The notes under the pieces are model-generated. The model had not been told where the DNA came from. It searched no databases and worked only from the letters and a program-made list of their open reading frames with translations. Both the position numbers and the translations under genes were made by a program. Positions 1 through 10,112 of a stretch of DNA of 10,112 nt are shown piece after piece. How positions within the stretch are numbered: position 1 is the first letter of the stretch; each line of letters starts with the position of its first letter. Origin of the DNA: Chloroflexi bacterium RBG_16_72_14 (lineage in GTDB: Bacteria > Chloroflexota > Limnocylindria > Limnocylindrales > CSP1-4); contig MGOE01000123.1 in NCBI GenBank assembly GCA_001797035.1, positions 1-10,112 of the forward strand, written 5' to 3'.

Positions 1-1
1 G

Positions 2-577
2 GCGAGGGTGATCGCGGGCGCGAGGGCGGCCGGCTGCCGGACGCGCGGCTACGTGTCGGTCGCCTTCGGCTGTCCGTACGAGGGGCCGGTCGCCCCGGAG
101 ACGACGGCGAGGGTCGCTGCCCGGCTGCTCGAGCTCGGCTGCGACGAGATCGGCCTCGGTGACACGATCGGCGCGGCCACCCCGGGCGATGTCCACCGGG
201 TTCTCGACGCCGTGCTGCCGCTGGTCGATGCGGCGCGCGTCGGGCTCCACGCGCACGACACGCGCGGCCAGGCCCTCGCCGACGTGTCCGCCGCGCTGGA
301 GCGCGGGATCAGGGTCTTCGACAGCTCGGCGGGCGGGCTCGGCGGCTGCCCGTTCGCGGGCCCGGGCGCGGTCGGCAACCTCGCCACCGAGGATCTCGTG
401 TACTTCCTCGACGGCCTCGGCATCCGGCACGGCGTGGACCTCGACGCCGTCATGGCCGCGTCCGCGTTCATCGAGGGCGCCGTGGGTCATCCGCTGCGGA
501 GCCGAACCTACCTTGCCTGCGGCCGTCCGCGAACCCGCCCGCTGCCCGACGGAACCGATCGCGGCCTGCCGGTGTAA
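2..577 (+). CDS. mvaB: Hydroxymethylglutaryl-CoA lyase, 5'-truncated by window edge
   Basis: This enzyme cleaves HMG-CoA to acetyl-CoA and acetoacetate, the last step of leucine degradation. The visible 191 residues are the C-terminal two thirds of a TIM-barrel protein of the HMGL-like family, whose members are usually near 300 residues; the frame is open to the left edge, so the true start lies outside. Counting from the GTG at base 8, the family features are: RGYVS followed by GCPYEG near residues 13-26, GDTIG (51-55), the metal-binding HAHDT (81-85, His81 and His83), the cysteine loop GLGGCPF (110-116, Cys114; the family signature is SVAGLGGCPY, here SAGGLGGCPF), and the asparagine of GNLATEDLVY (Asn124). 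Close relatives such as homocitrate or isopropylmalate synthases lack the GLGGCP loop, so the call is secure. The C-terminal tail after HPLRSR is Arg/Pro-rich and poorly conserved. Its operon partners (acyl-CoA carboxylase or dehydrogenase genes would be expected) must lie upstream. Confidence 0.93.
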   Translation, partial: ARVIAGARAAGCRTRGYVSVAFGCPYEGPVAPETTARVAARLLELGCDEIGLGDTIGAATPGDVHRVLDAVLPLVDAARVGLHAHDTRGQALADVSAALERGIRVFDSSAGGLGGCPFAGPGAVGNLATEDLVYFLDGLGIRHGVDLDAVMAASAFIEGAVGHPLRSRTYLACGRPRTRPLPDGTDRGLPV

Positions 578-3500
578 CAGCACCGACCACACGCCGCCCG
601 GAGGCCACGATGCGCTCCCTCGTCATGATCACCCTCGCCGCGATCCTCGTCCTCGCCCAGGCTGCCCCCGTCCTCGCCAAGGAGGGCCTCGAGGCCCGTT
701 TCGACGCCCCGATCGCCCGCGACACCCCGGGCGGGACGGAGCTCGAGGTCGGGATGAGGGTCACCGTCCCCGACGGGGACACCGTCCGCCCGGTCGAGGG
801 CTCGCCGATCTACCTCCGGCTGATCGGCCCCGACGGCAGCTCCACCTGGCAGCTCGGGCGCGAGGGGCGCGTGTCCGGCCACTACACGATGCGGATCCTC
901 GTGCCGGCGGGCGGCGTGTCGAGGGTCGAGGCGGGCATCCACGGCACCACGGACCTGCCGATCACCATCGTGGGCGACGCGCTGGTCGCGGGCGGGATCA
1001 CGAAGGGCACGGCCCAGGTCGCGCCGGCTGCGGCGGCCGCCCTGACGCCGCTGCCGCGTGCCTCGGCGCCCGCGCCCGTGACCGGGGAGGCGCCGGTCGT
1101 GCCGGCGGCGAGCCCCGCGGCCATCGGTGACGCCGCGCCGGTGCCCTGGCTGCTCGTGATCGGCGCCGCTCTGCTCGCGGTCCTCGCGCTCGGCGCCGGG
1201 GCCGTGGGGGTCGCCCGGCGCGGACGGCACGGCGTGGGCGCCGGCCGCCGGGTCGCCGACCCGCACCGGGCGCCCGGGGCGTAGGCCGCGGAGCCGCGCC
1301 GGACGTGGGGCCGGACGCACCGGTCGATGCCGTCGCCCGAGAGGCGGCGCTGGTCCGGCGCGCCCAGGCCGGTGACGCGGAGGCGTATGGAGACCTCGTG
1401 ACCATGCATCAGGCGGCCGCGTTCCGTGTCGCGCGCCTGCTCGCCGGCTCGGCCGCGGAGGCGGAGGACGCGGCACAGGAGGCGTTCGTGAAGGCGTACC
1501 TCGCGCTCGGGCGGTTCCGGGCCGGCGCGCCGTTCCGACCCTGGCTCCTCCAGGTCGTGGGGAACGAGGCCCGGAACCGCCGCCGGGCGCTGGGCCGCCG
1601 CACCGGCCTGCTGGACCGGGCGGTGATCGCGTTCCGGGGCTCGGCCGGGGCGGGCGGCCCGTCGCCCGAGACCGCCGTGCTCCTCGGGGAGCTGCGGGAC
1701 GAGGTCCGGGCCGCGCTCCTCCGGCTGCGCGACGAGGAGCGCACGATCGTTGCCTGCCGCTACCTGCTCGACCTCTCGGAGGCCGAGACGGCGTCCGCGC
1801 TGGGGGTGCCGCCCGGGACCGTCAAGTCGCGCCTGCACCGGGCGATGGGCCGCCTGCGCAGCGAGCTGGGCGAGGCCGGGCCGGCAACCGAGGCGGTGCC
1901 GTGATGGCCGGGGACGAGCGCCAGGTGGAGACGCAGCTTCGCGCAGCCGCCGCGGCCGTGGCCTGGCCTCCGACGCCCGACCTGCGGTCGGCGGTGGTCG
2001 CGCGGATCGCCCGCGACGGCCTGGTCCCGGGCCCGGCCGCGTCGCCGGTGCCATCGGGCGTGGCGCGCCCGCGTCCAGCGATGCTGCGCCTGGCACGACC
2101 CCTCGCCGTCGCGCTGCTCGCACTCCTGGTCCTCGCCGGCGTTGCGGCGGCGCTCGGCTTCCGCCTGCCCGGCCTCGAGATCCTGCGCACGGACCAGGTT
2201 CCGCCCGCGGGCGCCGGCCTCGACCTCGGCTCACCGGTCCCGCTCGCGGACGCGCTTGCCCGCGACCAGCCGCGGGTCCGGATCCCGGCCGCCCTGCCGC
2301 CGCCCGACACGGCGTACGAGCTCGGCGCAGGCGACCGGCGGATCGTCACGCTCGCCTACCGGGCGACCGCCGGCCAGGCCACGCTCGCCGGCAGCGACCT
2401 CGCGCTGACGGTCATGGCCGTCCCGGGGTCGCTGGACGAGCGCCTGATCACGAAGCTGGTGGGGCCCGGCGGGACGATCGAGCCCGTGTCGGTGGACGGG
2501 TCGCCGGGCTGGTGGATCGCCGGCGCGCCGCACGAGATCCTCGTGCTGCGCCCCGACGGCGAGGTCGGTGTCGTGACCTCCGCCCTCGCCGGCGACACGC
2601 TCCTGTTCGCCCGCGACGGGACGCTCTACCGCCTCGAGTCGGCCCTCGGCCGCGAGGCCACGATCGCGATCGCCGAATCGATGGACTGATCCGCCGCCGG
2701 CCGCCGCGCGCATCCCCGCCGGCGCCCGCCAGCGTGCGATGGCCGTTGGTGATTGACTGGCGCCCACGACGGCCGGCATGCGGGCGGCCGGAACGGGGAG
2801 GGCGACCGATGACGGGCCGGCGGGCGGCAGCGGGGTGGGGGCGGGACTTCGATCCCGACCGCCTGGCCGCGATCGAGCTGCGGATGTGGAAGGCGTACTA
2901 CCGCCGTCAGCCGCTGCGCCTTCTGGCGCTCCTCGTGCAGGCGAACCGCGAGCAGGCGCGGGCCTCGTGGCCCCGGTCCGTGGTCGCGGCGTGCTTCCTT
3001 GCCCGGGCCGCCGCGGGCTTCGGCCGCTCGACCGGCGACTACGACCGGTTCCTGCCCGACATCGTGCGGGGCTACCGGGCGCTCGGGCTGCCCCCGGAGG
3101 TCGACGCCGGGACCGTGGCTCGCCGCGAGCTCCGCTGGTGGGTCGTGCGCCGGGAGATCGGCCCCGCCGCCGGCGAGGCGGCGGGGGACGTCATCGCCGA
3201 CCTGTACGCGGCGATCTACGGCGTGCCAAGCGCGGACGTCGCCGAGGCGGGCCGGCTCCGCGGGCTGGCGGCCGAGCTCCGCGATCGCGGCGCGGCCGAG
3301 GACCCGGACGGGCCCCACGGACCGGGCCGCGCCTACTGGCCCGGCGTCGCGCGGCTGCTGCGCGACTCGTACCGGAGCCTGGCCGCGGCGCTCCGGCCGG
3401 GGCCTGCCACCTCGGCGGTCGCCGCCCCGGACCCTGCCACCGGATCCGCTCGCGCGCGGACGACCGCCGCGCCGAACGACTACCACTTCGTCACGACCTG

Positions 3501-6500
3501 GCGCCTCCCCGCGACCCGTGACGAGGTCATCGACATCCTCGCCGACGCGTCGGACCTGGCCCGCTGGTGGCCGTCGGTCTACCTCGAGGTGGACGTCCCC
3601 GAGCCGGGCGACGAGCGGGGCGTGGGCCGGGTCGTGGACCTGCACACCAAGGGCTGGCTGCCGTACACGCTCCGCTGGCGCTTCCGCGTGACCGAGTCCA
3701 GCCCACCCGACGGGTTCACGATCGCGGCCGAGGGTGACTTCGTCGGGCGCGGGGTGTGGACCCTGCGCGAGGTGGCCGACGCGGGGACGCCCGGCGGGCC
3801 CGTGACCGACGTGGAGTACGACTGGCGGATCCGGGCCGAGAAGGGGATCCTGCGCTCGATGTCGCGGGTGATGCGGCCGGTGTTCGGGGCCAACCACCGC
3901 TGGGCGATGGCCCGCGGCGAGGAGAGCATCCGCCTGGAGCTCGCCCGGCGGCGCGCGGCGGGCGATGCCGCGATCCTGGCCGCGATCCCCGAGCCGCCCG
4001 GGCCCACGTTCCCGCACGGCCGCCGGCGCGGTCGCTGAAGCCACGCCGCTGAAGCCACGCCGCAGAGTCCGCCGCTGAAGCCACGCCGCAGAGTCCGCCG
4101 TTGAGGTCCGCCGCTCAGGCGGTCGCGCGAACCACGGCACCGGTGTCGCCCGGGCACACGCCGTACAGGTTCGCGCAGCCCACGAAGTGGCCCGGCTCCG
4201 CCTCCACCATCGCCGGCAGCCCGGTCTCGTGGGTCGTCGTGATGGCGTCGTGGTAGCAGCAGGCATCGGCCTTGCCGGAGCGCGGCCCGGTGCCCCACTT
4301 CTCGTGCAGCCGGGGGACCGCGCCCAGGAGCTGCTGCGTGTACGGGTGGAGCGGGTTCTCGAACACCGCCCTGGTGGGGCCGCTCTCGACCACGCGGCCG
4401 CGCCGCAGGATGATCGCCCGCTCGCTGATGTAGTTGGCGAGCGACAGGTCGTGGGTGATGAACAGGATCCCGAGGCCCCGCGCCTTGAGGTCGCCGAGCA
4501 GGTTGAGCACGTCGATCCGGGTGGACGCGTCGAGCATCGAGATGATCTCGTCGGCGACCAGGAACCGGGTGTCGAGGAGGAGGGCCCGCGCGATGAGCAC
4601 GCGCTGGAGCTGGCCGCCGCTCAGCTGGTGCGGGTACTTGTGGAGGACCTGGCCGCCCTCGAGCCCCACGCTCGCCAGCGCCTCGTCGACGCGCAGCCGC
4701 CAGGCCTCGTCGGCGAGGCCGCCGCCGTGGAGCCCGCGCAGCAGGCTGAACGCGTGATCCACCTTGAAGATCGGGTTGAACGAGCTGAACGGGTCCTGGA
4801 ACACGCCCTGCACGACGCGGTAGTAGGCCCGCAGCGCCGGCCCGCGGAGAGCGGCGATGTCGTCGCCGTCGAGCGTGATCCGCCCGCCGTTGACCGAGAT
4901 CAGGCGCAGGATCATCCGGCCGATCGTCGACTTGCCGCTGCCGCTCTCGCCGATCAGCGACACGACCTCGCCCTGGGCGATCGAGAAGTCCGCATCGCGG
5001 ACGGCCACCAGCCGGCCGCCACCGAAGGCGCCCACGCGGTAGGTCTTGGAGGCGCGCTCGAGGGTCAGCATCAGGTTGCCTTCCAGCACGCCACGGCGTG
5101 ACCCGGGGCGACCTCGACGAACGGTGGCTGCTCCTCGCACACCGCGTCCGCGAGTGGGCAGCGCGTCCGGAACCGGCAGCCGGTCGGCGGGTTGAGCAGC
5201 GACGGTGGGGCCCCCGGGATGCCGGCCAGCCGCTCCTCCTCGAAGCGCACGCCCATCTCGGGCAGGGACGAGATCAGGAGCCGGGTGTACGGATGGAGGG
5301 GCCGCTCCATCAGCTCCTCGGTCGGCGCCTTCTCGGCCAGGCGCCCCGCGTACATGATCGCGAGGGTGTCCGAGACCTGGTACAGGATCGACACGTCGTG
5401 GGTGACCACGATCATGCTCCGCACGAACCCCTCGTCGCGGAACTGGACCAGCGTCTGCGACACGGCTTTCTGGGTCGAGACGTCGAGGGCCGACGTGATC
5501 TCGTCGGCGATCAGCAGCGACGGGTCGAGGAGCGTCGAGATCACCATCACGACGCGCTGCTTCATGCCGCCCGACAGCTCGATCGGGTAGCGCCCGAGCA
5601 CCGCCTCCGGCAGCCCCACGAGCAGGAGACGCCGCCGGAGCTCCGTCCGGAGCTCCTGGTGGCGGACGCCGCGCGACTCGAGCAGCTCGTCGATCATCCG
5701 CCCGATCCTGCGGGTCGGGTTGAGGGCGCTCATCGCGTACTGCGGGATGATCGAGACGAGCTTGTACCGGAACTCGCGCATCGCGTCGCCGTCGGCGATC
5801 GGCAGCTCGATGCCGTCGAGGATCACGCGGCCGCCCACGTGGCGCATCCGCCCGTCGATCCGGATGAGGCTGTTGCCGAACGTGGACTTGCCGCAGCCCG
5901 ACTCGCCGGCCAGGCCCATGATCTCGCCCTCGGCGACCGCGACGGTGACGCCGTCGAGCGCCTTCACGTCGCCGGCGAGGGTCCGGTAGTAGACCCGGAG
6001 ATCGGTGACCTCGAGGCCCATCCTCAGGACTCCCGCAGCCGGGGGTTGAAGATCTCGTCCAGGCCGACGTTCATCACGTACAGCGCGCCGACGATGGCCG
6101 TGATGGCGACCCCCGGGGGCACGAACCACCACCACATGCCGAGCTGCAGCGCGCTCCACGCGACCGAGTTGTACATCATCAGCCCGAGCGACACGCCCGC
6201 GGTCGGCCCGAGCCCGATGAAGTCCAGCGAGGCGGCGATCAGGATCGAGCCGCCGAACAGCAGGATGAAGGTCATGAACAGGTACGAGCTCATGTTGGGC
6301 GCGATCTCGCCGAAGATGACCCGCCAGCTCGGCACGCCGCTGATCCGGGCCAGGTCCACGAACTCGCGTGCGTTGAGCGAGAACGTCTGGGCTCGGATCG
6401 CGCGCGCGGCCCACGGCCACGAGGTGAGCCCGATGAACGCCGCCTCGACCACGATGCCGCGGGCCTTGAAGAACGCCGTCACGACCACCAGCAGCGCGAT

Positions 6501-9500
6501 GGTGGGGATCACCAGCACGATGTTGGTGAGCATGTTCAGGACCTCGTCCGTGATCCCGCCGCGGTAGCCGGCGACGAAGCCCACGGTCACCCCGATCAGT
6601 GCGGCGATGCCGCCGCCGGCCAGGCCCACCAGGAACGTCGACCCGAGGCCGTACAGAAACTGCGCGAACACGTCCTGCCCGAAGGTCGTGGTCCCGAACC
6701 ACCACTCGGAGGACGGGGGAGCCCCGAGCGGGCCCACGAACGCGTTGGGATCGCCGGGCCGCAGCGCGGGCCCCAGCACCGCGAGGACGAGGAACACCGC
6801 GAGGATCACCGCGGAGATCAGGATCTTGCGGCTGCGGAGGACGAAGTACCGGACCTCGCGCGCGCGCCCGACCGACTCGCCCGCCTTGGGGATCGGGCCG
6901 GCCAGGGCGGTCACGCGCTGCCTCCGCTCATCCCCACCCGGGTCCGCGGGTCGAGCAGGACGTACGCGATGTCGACCAGGAAGTTCGCGATCAGCGTGCC
7001 GATGATCACGAACAGGAAGATCCCCTGGAGCAGGAAGTAGTCCTCGTTCTGCACGGCGGCCAGCAGGAGCTTGCCCAGGCCGGGGTAGGAGAACACGATC
7101 TCGGTCACGAGGGCCCCGGCGACGATCACGCCCAGCTGCAGGGCCAGCCCAGTGACCTGGGGCAGCACGGCGTTGCGGAACGCGTACCGGCGGACGAGGC
7201 CGCTGGGGGCACCCAGGGCGTCGAGGTACCTCGAGTAGTCCGCATCGAGCTCGTAGATGATCATGTTGCGCATGCCGATGGCCCAGCCGCCGAACATGAC
7301 CATGAACAGCGACAGGAACGGCATCACCCAGTGGGCGAACAGGTCGACGGCGAACGCCCAGGTGAGCGACGGCTCGAGCGCGTAGCTGTAGCCGCCCGAG
7401 ATCGGGAAGATCCGGAGCACCGATCCCAGGATCCAGGCCACCATGATCGCGAGCCACATGTAGGGCGCGGCGCTCAGGATGTAGCCGATCGGCAGGACCG
7501 CGTTGTCCAGGTAGCGGCGGCGGGCGGCGATCGCGCCGAACTTGTTGCCCGCCCACCAGCTGAGCAGGATCGCCGGGATCAGCAGCCCGAGCGTGTACGG
7601 CAGCGCCGCCAGGATCACCTCGGTCACGGGGCGGCCGGACTGGTACACGCTCCGGCCGAGGTCACCGTTGAGCAGCGACCCCCAGAAGTTGAGGTACTGC
7701 TGCCACAGCGGCTGGTCGAGGCCGAACAGCGCGTTGTAGTAGGCGATCAGGTGGGGTACGGCCTCCGGCGCCACCTGGTGGCGGGAGAGCAGGCTCTGGA
7801 CCGGGTCCCCGGGCATGAACCGTGGGATCATCCAGTTGATCGTCGCGGCGACGAAGAAGGTCAGGCCGTAGATGAGGAGCTTGCGGCCGAAGTAGCGTCG
7901 CACGCGGTCTCCCGGTCAGTCGGCCCGGCCAGGCAGGCGGTCCCTCCCGCCGGAGGCGGGAGGGACCTCGGAGGAGCCGGGTTCTACGGCTGGACCAGCT
8001 GGAGCTGGGTCAGCATCTTGACGGCACCCATCTGCCAGTAGCCGTTCCAGGTCGCCGGCAGGATCCGGTTGGCGCCATCCGATGGCCAGTTGGTCCAGAC
8101 CACGTTGCTGACCTGGGACCACATCCCGTTGTACCAGAGCGGGATGACCGGCATCTCGGTGAGCGAGATCTTCTGCAGCTTGCTGGTGATGGCCTGCATC
8201 GCCGCGACGTCGTCGACCGGCGTCTTGTCGAGCTGCTGGACGAGCGCCCAGGCCTCGGGGTTCTCGTAGCCGCCGTAGTTGCGGTTCTTGCCGGCGCCCT
8301 CCATGAGCGGCAGCCGGAACATGTAGTCGTAGTAGGTCCAGGGCGTGTTCGAGATCTGGACCTCGTTGTTCACGACCAGGTCGAAGTCGAAGTTGTTGCG
8401 GGCGTCGACGAGGCCGTTGTAGTCCACGATCCGGGCCTCGGCGTTGATGCCGGCGGCGATGAGGCTGGCGACGATCACGTCGCGGGCAGCCTCCCAGTCG
8501 GACCAGCCGGTGGGGACCATGATCGTGAGCTTGATCGGGGAGCCGTCCTTGTTGGTGTAGAAGCCGTCGCCGCCCTTCTTGTAGCCCGCGGCGTCGAGCA
8601 GCGACGCGGCCTTGGCCGGGTCGTACTTGAAGCCGAGCGCATCGCGCTGGGCGGTGTCGACGTACTTCTCCCAGGTGGGCAGCAGGCCCGTCGGGTCGGC
8701 GGCCTTGACGATGTTGCCGTACACCTTGTTGACGATGTCCGGGACGTTGACCGCGTGGGCGATCGCGAGCCGGAACTGCGGGTCGTCGAGCGGCGGCTTC
8801 TTGTCGTTGGTGACCAGCCACGCCGTGTTGCCCGACAGCATGTAGGGCGCCTCGGGGAAGTAGGTGCTCACGTACCCGTTGTCCACCAGGGTGGCGATGC
8901 CGGGCAGGAAGTTGTTGGACAGGTCGATGCCGCCCTGCATCAGCAGGCCGAGCGCGACGTTGTTGGCGCCGTTGACGATGTCGACGATGTACCTCGGCTT
9001 GGCCTCGAGGCCGAGGGCGGCCTTCGCCCACCAGGTCTCGTTCCGCTCGTAGACCATGCGGTCCTCGGCGGCGGTCTTGTACTTGTACGGGCCGGTGCCC
9101 ACGCCGTTGGCGTTGGTGTCGGTCAGGATGTCCTCGTTCGCCTTGGACTCCCAGATGTGCCTGGGCAGGATCGGCTTGTCGTACGTCCACAGCGCCCACT
9201 CCTGGTAGGCGGGGTCGCTGAACTTGACGACGACCGTGGACGCGTCAGTGGCCGTGGCCTCGGTGACGTAGTCCCAGATGTTCCAGCCGACGGCCTTGAT
9301 CTTGCCCAGGCCGATGGTGAACGCCACGTCGTCGGCCGTGAACGGGGTCCCGTCCGACCAGGTCACGCCCGACCGGGTCTTGATCGTGTAGGTCGTGGGG
9401 TCGGTCCAGGTCGCGCTCTCGGCGAGCCAGGGATCCCACGTGTCGGCGAGCGGGTCGTACAGGAGCAGGCTCTCGTACTGGAGGCCCACGGTGCCCATCG

Positions 9501-10112
9501 CGGCGTTCGGATCGAGCGGGTTCCACGTGGACGGCGGGCCCCACTGCTTGCCGGTGGTGTACAGGGTCTCGTTGCGCGGATATGTCTCGGCGCCCGCAGA
9601 GGGCGCCGGCGTCACCTCGGCCGATGCCGCGGGTGTCGTGGGGGCGACACTCTCGCCCGCCGGGCTCGCAGTCTGGCCGCTCGTGCCGCAGGCGCCGACC
9701 ACGATGCTCGCGATCGCGAGCAGGGCGGCGAGCCGTTTCGTGGATGCCATTGGCGTTTGTCCTCCATTGACTCCCGTGCTGTCCCCCGCGGTCGCGGAGG
9801 TGGTGTGCGATCTCAGCCCCGTGTCCCACCTCCCACCGTCGATTGCCGGATGACGAGCTCGGTCGGCAGCAGCACCCGGCGCGGCGCGCCGTCGCGGTCG
9901 CCGATCAGCTGGAACAGGCAGTTCACGGCCTCGGCGCCCTGGTCGCGGACGCCCTGGCGGATCGTCGTGAGCGGCGGATCCATGTGCGACGCGAACTCGA
10001 GGTCGTCGAAGCCGGCGAGGGCGACGTCCTCGGGAATCCGCCGGCCATGGGCGCGGATCGCGTCGAGGGCGCCCAGCGCGGTGGCGTCGTTGGCGCAGAA
10101 GATGGCGTCCAC

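Overview
The window comes from a very GC-rich bacterium (clearly above two thirds G+C by eye, not counted), with GTG as well as ATG starts and clear GGAGG-type ribosome binding sites. The mix of an ECF sigma factor with a cysteine-free, single-pass anti-sigma-like partner of the DUF4367 type, a large family-5 solute-binding lipoprotein and an Ala/Pro-rich surface protein would suit a Chloroflexota (for example Limnocylindria-like) or actinobacterial genome. This placement is an inference: no rRNA or other taxonomic marker is present.

Left block, plus strand (2-4038). It opens with the 3' two thirds of a 3-hydroxy-3-methylglutaryl-CoA lyase gene (end of leucine catabolism or ketone-body formation). 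A tight three-gene cluster follows: a secreted, C-terminally anchored beta-rich protein (610-1284), an ECF sigma factor (1305-1904) and a membrane protein that is probably its anti-sigma factor (1901/1904-2689). After a 119-base gap comes a 409-residue protein (2809-4038) that joins an unrecognised helical N-terminal domain to a C-terminal SRPBCC/polyketide-cyclase-like domain.

Junction (about 4031-4122). The plus-strand block converges on a minus-strand operon. The 76 bases between the two stop codons are almost filled by a modular tandem repeat (A-A-B-A-B-A'), whose first copy includes the stop codon of the SRPBCC gene.

Right block, minus strand (10112 down to 4115). Read in the direction of transcription: the C-terminal end of a LacI-family repressor, a family-5 solute-binding lipoprotein, two Dpp/Opp-type permeases and two Dpp/Opp-type ATPases. 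The last four genes overlap or nearly touch (GTGA, 2-base gap, TGATG), so they should be co-translated. A perfect 13-bp stem-loop lies in the 80-base gap between the binding-protein gene and the first permease gene. It probably sets the ratio of abundant binding protein to scarce membrane complex. The LacI repressor and the style of the binding protein and ATPases suggest an oligosaccharide (for example beta-glucoside or cello-oligosaccharide) importer of the peptide-transporter superfamily, not a true peptide importer.

No mobile element, CRISPR array, tRNA or rRNA was seen. I do not see a convincing undescribed system. The best leads are the modular repeat, the unrecognised domain fused to SRPBCC, and the intra-operon stem-loop.
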